A stretch of 33,912 nt of DNA. Source: Fusobacterium mortiferum. GTDB taxonomy: Bacteria; Fusobacteriota; Fusobacteriia; Fusobacteriales; Fusobacteriaceae. The notes beneath the pieces were generated by a model that saw only the letters and a program-made list of their open reading frames with translations, was not told the origin of the DNA and ran no database searches. The DNA is taken from the NCBI RefSeq assembly GCF_016900045.1, contig NZ_JACSNP010000020.1, forward strand, positions 1 through 33,912, written 5' to 3'. The stretch's first letter is position 1, and each line of letters starts with the position of its first letter. The position numbers and the translations under genes are program-made. This document shows positions 33,793 through 33,912 of this stretch, piece by piece.

Positions 33793-33912
33793 TTATGCTA
33801 ATTTATACATAGATAAATTCAGTGAAGCGTTATAGTCTCTATCTATTACTGTTCCACAATGTGAACACCTATAAACTCTATCTTTTAGTTTTAAATCTTT
33901 CTTTATAGAACC
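33793..33912 (-). CDS. tnpB: TnpB RNA-guided nuclease, C-terminal fragment (cut by the window edge)
   Basis: Only the last 39 codons and the stop are inside the window. Reading from the right edge on the - strand, they contain [17 protein letters not shown], the second half of the TnpB zinc ribbon, and then [13 protein letters not shown], which holds the last RuvC catalytic aspartate (DRD). The frame is open to the edge and ends in TAA at 33793-33795. TnpB proteins are IS200/IS605- or IS607-encoded nucleases guided by an RNA made from the element's right end. Whether the gene is complete, and whether a tnpA is present, cannot be seen. Confidence 0.88.
   Translation of the reverse strand, partial: GSIKKDLKLKDRVYRCSHCGTVIDRDYNASLNLSMYKLA
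33793..33912 (-). mobile_element. IS200/IS605-type insertion element, right part only
   Basis: The tnpB end together with the adjacent structured region (33632-33792) indicates the right part of an IS200/IS605- or IS607-type element that continues beyond the window. No target-site duplication is expected for these families. Confidence 0.7.

Overview
The window is about 70% A+T, strongly coding, and nearly all genes lie on the + strand. Gene content points to Fusobacterium or a close relative. The F-type ATP synthase c subunit has the Na+-binding pattern with two carboxylates that is known from Fusobacterium nucleatum. Codon use is dominated by AGA and A/T-ending codons. The genes fit an amino-acid-fermenting anaerobe. 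The species cannot be fixed from the sequence alone.

Layout. 1-326: end of an rRNA operon (23S 3' end, 5S, tRNA-Asn). 327-4141: rplS with its own promoter and terminator, a PepV-type dipeptidase followed by a YfcC-type transporter, and a small convergent Cys-rich protein gene. 4201-9737: lepB, a RimI-like acetyltransferase, purB, a PF07456 membrane protein, glmM and a methyltransferase, tightly packed. 9787-16963: a complete F1Fo ATP synthase operon (two accessory membrane genes, then atpB-E-F-H-A-G-D-C) between a near-consensus promoter and a strong terminator. 16965-21859: a MATE transporter and dnaE. 21875-25474: an accB-like gene, accC, an Asp23/YqhY-family gene, amaP, a DUF2273 gene and nusB, an order that resembles accB-accC-yqhY-nusB of Bacillus subtilis. 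25496-26527: a threonine-aldolase-family enzyme. 26531-32713: a copper locus (promoter with a G-tract/C-tract palindrome, copZ, copA, a tandem two-domain CsoR-like regulator), then an OmpR-type response regulator, a histidine kinase and an archaeal-type 8-oxoguanine glycosylase. 32694-33912 (- strand): a PuuD-like glutamine amidotransferase, a 64-aa protein with a CX3CX2C cluster, and the end of an IS200/IS605-type element (3' end of tnpB plus a structured right-end/omega-RNA region).

Three points stand out. The AccB homolog aligns without gaps to the biotinyl domain, but its biotin-accepting lysine is replaced by glycine (G105), while its neighbour AccC looks fully intact. The CsoR-like protein is a fused tandem in which both halves keep a Cys-His-Cys copper triad but only the first keeps the basic DNA-contact motif. 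The tnpB right end holds a long-range stem and a subterminal hairpin, so an omega-RNA whose guide would come from the adjacent 64-aa gene is plausible.

No CRISPR array, prophage or large defence island is visible.
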